Shown piece after piece: positions 61,564-64,000 of a stretch of DNA of 64,000 nucleotides. The number at the start of each line of letters is the position of its first letter. The stretch's first letter is position 1. The stretch covers positions 199,951 to 263,950 of the forward strand of contig NW_008246097.1 of NCBI RefSeq assembly GCF_000281045.1, given 5' to 3'. The notes beneath the pieces were generated by a model that was given only the letters and a program-made list of their open reading frames with translations, was not told the DNA's origin and ran no database searches. The position numbers were made by a program, and so were the translations under genes. This DNA is from Saprolegnia diclina VS20 (Eukaryota > Oomycota > Saprolegniomycetes > Saprolegniales > Saprolegniaceae).

Positions 61564-62304
61564 ATGGAGCCAGCAACACTGGCCGACACGAGCTCCGTCG
61601 TCTCGAGAACGCACAAGGCCTTGGCCGCGCGACTCGCAGACGCCGAGACGGCGGCCATCGAAGCGCGCAAGGCGACCGAGGTCGCGATCGAACGCAACGG
61701 TCACCTCTGCGCCGAGAACGCGCTGCTGCGCACCCAGATGGCTGCGCTGGTCGCCGCGCGTGCAGAGAACGAGATGGTTTGTGCGAACGACCGCTTGAAG
61801 CAGCACGTGCTGTGGCTCGAGAGCGAGTTGGCGCGTGCCACGGCCATCTCGCTTGTGACGGCCAAAGTCGTCGCGAGCCGCGTCGCCGTGCGCGACGGTC
61901 GCCAGTACATTGAGTACAAGCTGCAGATAGAGACCGACCGCCGCGGGACGCTGTACGTGTGGCACCGCTACTCGACCTTTCGCAGTCTCTCGGCGTCGCT
62001 GCACGCCAAGCACCCAGTGGTGCCCGACCTCCCCAACACGCAGCTGTTTGGGCACAGCACGGCGATCGCGATCGAGGACCGCACCGCGCGCCTCAACCAC
62101 TTTTTGGACGTTGCCTGCAGCGTGCAGGACGTTCCGTGGGCCATCCGCGTCGACAAGGACACGGTGGTGTACAAGCGTACCCAGAGTCCACAGGTCGGTG
62201 CGCGCACAGAGGACGAGCTGCGTGCGACGTCGTCTTTGTCGTCTCTGTCGAGTCGTCAGCCGCTCGCGAGCCACTTGCTCTCGAACACCACCAAGTCGAA
62301 ATAG
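61564..62304 (+). CDS. Coiled-coil + PX-domain protein (cluster member G)
   Basis: Single exon, 246 residues. Residues about 12-95 are a long coiled coil (ARLADAETAAIEARKATEVA). PX spans about 97-205 with the best-preserved core of the cluster: QYIEYKLQIETDRRGTLYVW, HRYSTFRSLSASL, VVPDLPNTQLFG, EDRTARLNHFLDVA, tail VPWAIRVDKDTVVYKR. The Arg before Tyr-Ser-Thr-Phe is the position that contacts PI3P in canonical PX domains. A Ser-rich C-terminal tail follows. This is the only complete plus-strand member of the cluster. Confidence 0.8.
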   Translation: MEPATLADTSSVVSRTHKALAARLADAETAAIEARKATEVAIERNGHLCAENALLRTQMAALVAARAENEMVCANDRLKQHVLWLESELARATAISLVTAKVVASRVAVRDGRQYIEYKLQIETDRRGTLYVWHRYSTFRSLSASLHAKHPVVPDLPNTQLFGHSTAIAIEDRTARLNHFLDVACSVQDVPWAIRVDKDTVVYKRTQSPQVGARTEDELRATSSLSSLSSRQPLASHLLSNTTKSK

Positions 62305-62519
62305 CACCAACGACTACTCTAACTACCCAATGCACCTGTGAGGTGAAAGTGGAATCGGATACTTTTGGACAGTTTGGGATAGTTTGTGGATAGTAAATCG
62401 AGATCCAATGACCAATGCGTGCCTGCGAGTGCCACCAAGAGACGATTGGGAATCCAAACGCGCTCCACTTGAATCGACAGACGTGGGTACGATCCCCAGC
62501 TTGCATACATTAGTTGACG

Positions 62520-64000
62520 TTATGTCGAGTAGAGCTCGATCTTGAAGAAGACGAGCGAGATGAGAAAGCCGATGGCCGAGAGGACGCCGCCGACGAGGAT
62601 CGGGAGCGCGTAGCCCATCGAGGACGTGACGAGGATCGACGAAAAGATAAAGTTGAGAAACTGGCCGGCGCAGTACGCCGAGTTGAGCGCGCCGGCAAAG
62701 AGCCCGAGGCCCGAGTTTTCTTCGTGGCCAATGACGTGGATGATCGTGGCCATGAAGAGCGAGAGGAGCGTGTTCTGCGTGAACGCGCACGCGATGACGA
62801 TGATCATGTCGATGGCAACGACCTTGCAGTAGGCCATGGCGATGAGGAAGATCTGCGGGACGATCGAGGCCGTGATGACCTTCTTGACGCCAAACTTGCG
62901 CACGAGGTACGGGAGGACGGCCAGATAGAGGAGCGAGACGCAGTTGTAGATCGTGTCGGTGACGCCGCCCGCGAGCTGGACGCCGTCGTTGTAGGCGATC
63001 TGCTGGACCGAGCACGCGGGGTTGCCGTCGTGGCCGCACTTGTCGGCGTTGTCGGACGAGCCGTTCTTGACGACGAGACCAAAGAACTGGCCCTTCGCAC
63101 CCATGTAGGCCGTAAAGCCATACTGCACAAAGACGATGATGACGCAGTAGATGGCGAGCGTCTTGGGAAGGAGACGGATGCCAGTCCAGACAGCCGCGAA
63201 CGCGTTCTTGATCTCTTGGGCCTTGGAGACACTCGTCGTTTGCGCGACAAACACCTTTTCCTTGACAAAGTAGAGCACGGCGCCGGCCGTGATGAGCATG
63301 ACTGCGATCAGAAGACACATGAAGGGCTTGACGCTCTCGTGCGCAGGCCCAAACGCCATGATGTAGCCCGAGACAACGAACGACCCGGCGATCGAGTAGG
63401 CGTTGCCGAGCGACGAGGCCGTGACTTGGCGCTCGCCGGCAAAGTCGGCGATGAGGAGGTTGAGCGGCGTTTGCGTCAAATTGAGCGTAATGTCCATCCA
63501 AATGTACGTGAGGATGATAAAGACGGTCGTCCACTTGCGCGAGACTTGGTCTTGAGGCAGCGTGTCGAGGAGCTTGGCGGGCGTGTCGCCGAGCGCCTCG
63601 CCAATGTCGGTGCAGAACATCATGACGAGCCAGCAGAGGCAGCTCATGAGCGCACCCCAAAAGAGGAACGGGCGGCGGCGACCAAACTTGGACGTGCAGT
63701 TGTCGCTGAGGACACCGATGGACGGCGCGATGAGGAGACCGGAGATCGGACCCACGAGCTGGACGATCTGCACCCACGACGACGGAATGAGGATCTGGAG
63801 GAGCGGGCCGAGCGCCGCCCACTGCGCCGCCCACGCGACGTTGAGCGCCATCTTGGGGCAGCAGAGGAGGAAGAGGAACGCCGTCGAGCAGCTCTCGATA
63901 GTCGACGACGCCTTGGGCACGTCGGCAGCGTCGTCATTGGCCTTGGGCGTTGCAACGACCGCCGTGTAGTCGGTCGTCGGCTTTTGGTCTTCCAAGCTGC
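62520..64000 (-). CDS. MFS sugar:cation symporter, sucrose-transporter/GPH type, 5' end missing
   Basis: The frame is open to the right edge, and the first usable codon in the window is TTG, so the start lies outside. About 490 residues are visible with twelve hydrophobic segments. Family signs are WVQIVQLVGPISGLLIAPSI, the cytosolic loop SDNCTSKFGRRRPFLFWG (the GRRRP motif of the SUC/GPH group), LNLTQTPLNLLIADFAGERQ and the C-terminal VGGVLSAIGFLISLVFF. A loop between TM7 and TM8 with paired cysteines (DKCGHDGNPACS) is probably extracellular. Proton-coupled uptake of sucrose or another glycoside across the plasma membrane is expected; substrate unproven. Confidence 0.85.
   Translation of the reverse strand, partial: SLEDQKPTTDYTAVVATPKANDDAADVPKASSTIESCSTAFLFLLCCPKMALNVAWAAQWAALGPLLQILIPSSWVQIVQLVGPISGLLIAPSIGVLSDNCTSKFGRRRPFLFWGALMSCLCWLVMMFCTDIGEALGDTPAKLLDTLPQDQVSRKWTTVFIILTYIWMDITLNLTQTPLNLLIADFAGERQVTASSLGNAYSIAGSFVVSGYIMAFGPAHESVKPFMCLLIAVMLITAGAVLYFVKEKVFVAQTTSVSKAQEIKNAFAAVWTGIRLLPKTLAIYCVIIVFVQYGFTAYMGAKGQFFGLVVKNGSSDNADKCGHDGNPACSVQQIAYNDGVQLAGGVTDTIYNCVSLLYLAVLPYLVRKFGVKKVITASIVPQIFLIAMAYCKVVAIDMIIVIACAFTQNTLLSLFMATIIHVIGHEENSGLGLFAGALNSAYCAGQFLNFIFSSILVTSSMGYALPILVGGVLSAIGFLISLVFFKIELYST

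Noticed and set aside
1-64000. CRISPR arrays, insertion sequences, prophage or retrotransposon remains
   Set aside because: No repeat-spacer pattern, transposase, integrase or reverse-transcriptase signature was seen in any frame; the gene content is eukaryotic.

Overview
The window looks like nuclear DNA of an oomycete, probably a saprolegnialean (Aphanomyces/Achlya type). The evidence is GC-rich coding sequence, many introns of about 40-55 nt that almost all end in TAG, a CFAP20DC homologue expected of an organism with flagellated zoospores, a WRKY19-like CxxHGG zinc-repeat protein, an oomycete-style bZIP factor, a two-repeat (12-TM) CNBD ion channel and 7TM receptors fused to TKL kinases. 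Species-level placement is inference. Exon structures were assembled by hand from splice signals, reading-frame continuity and family motifs; every spliced gene reported here sums to a whole number of codons.

Left part (1-15.2 kb): the 5' end of a voltage-sensor protein leaves the left edge. Next is a chromatin-type zinc-finger protein combining a CDCA7-like R1 finger, an ADD-like finger and a PHD finger. Four paralogous 7TM-TKL kinase-DEP receptor kinases follow in the order +, +, -, +; one of them looks like a pseudokinase. An assembly gap lies at 5857-6000.

Middle (15.2-46 kb): mostly housekeeping genes. In order they are CFAP20DC, amidophosphoribosyltransferase, exportin-2/CSE1, a PX-like/RING E3 protein, a SAPS (PP6 regulatory) protein, ribosomal protein eL8 (RPL7A), CPSF2/CPSF100, CSN4, a zinc-ribbon/RGG/CCCH protein, a frame-broken nuclease-fold-like pseudogene, a zinc-ribbon SDR oxidoreductase, a Rad5/Rad16/TTF2-like SNF2 ATPase, a zinc-repeat protein and a histidine-rich ZIP transporter. 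CPSF2, CSN4 and the SNF2 gene each carry a pair of TCCGGA motifs 30-90 nt upstream of the ATG.

Right part (46-64 kb): a 16-exon tandem CNBD channel gene is followed by a cluster of seven PX-domain genes (one or two PX copies each, several with coiled coils) that share a W-x-x-R...D...K tail after each PX domain. The cluster also holds an inverted truncated copy of one member and encloses a bZIP gene. A GPH/sucrose-type MFS transporter leaves the right edge.

Two family expansions stand out: the 7TM-kinase-DEP cluster, plausibly sensing extracellular ligands, and the PX cluster, plausibly binding membrane phosphoinositides. No RNA genes, CRISPR arrays, insertion sequences or convincing transposons were found.
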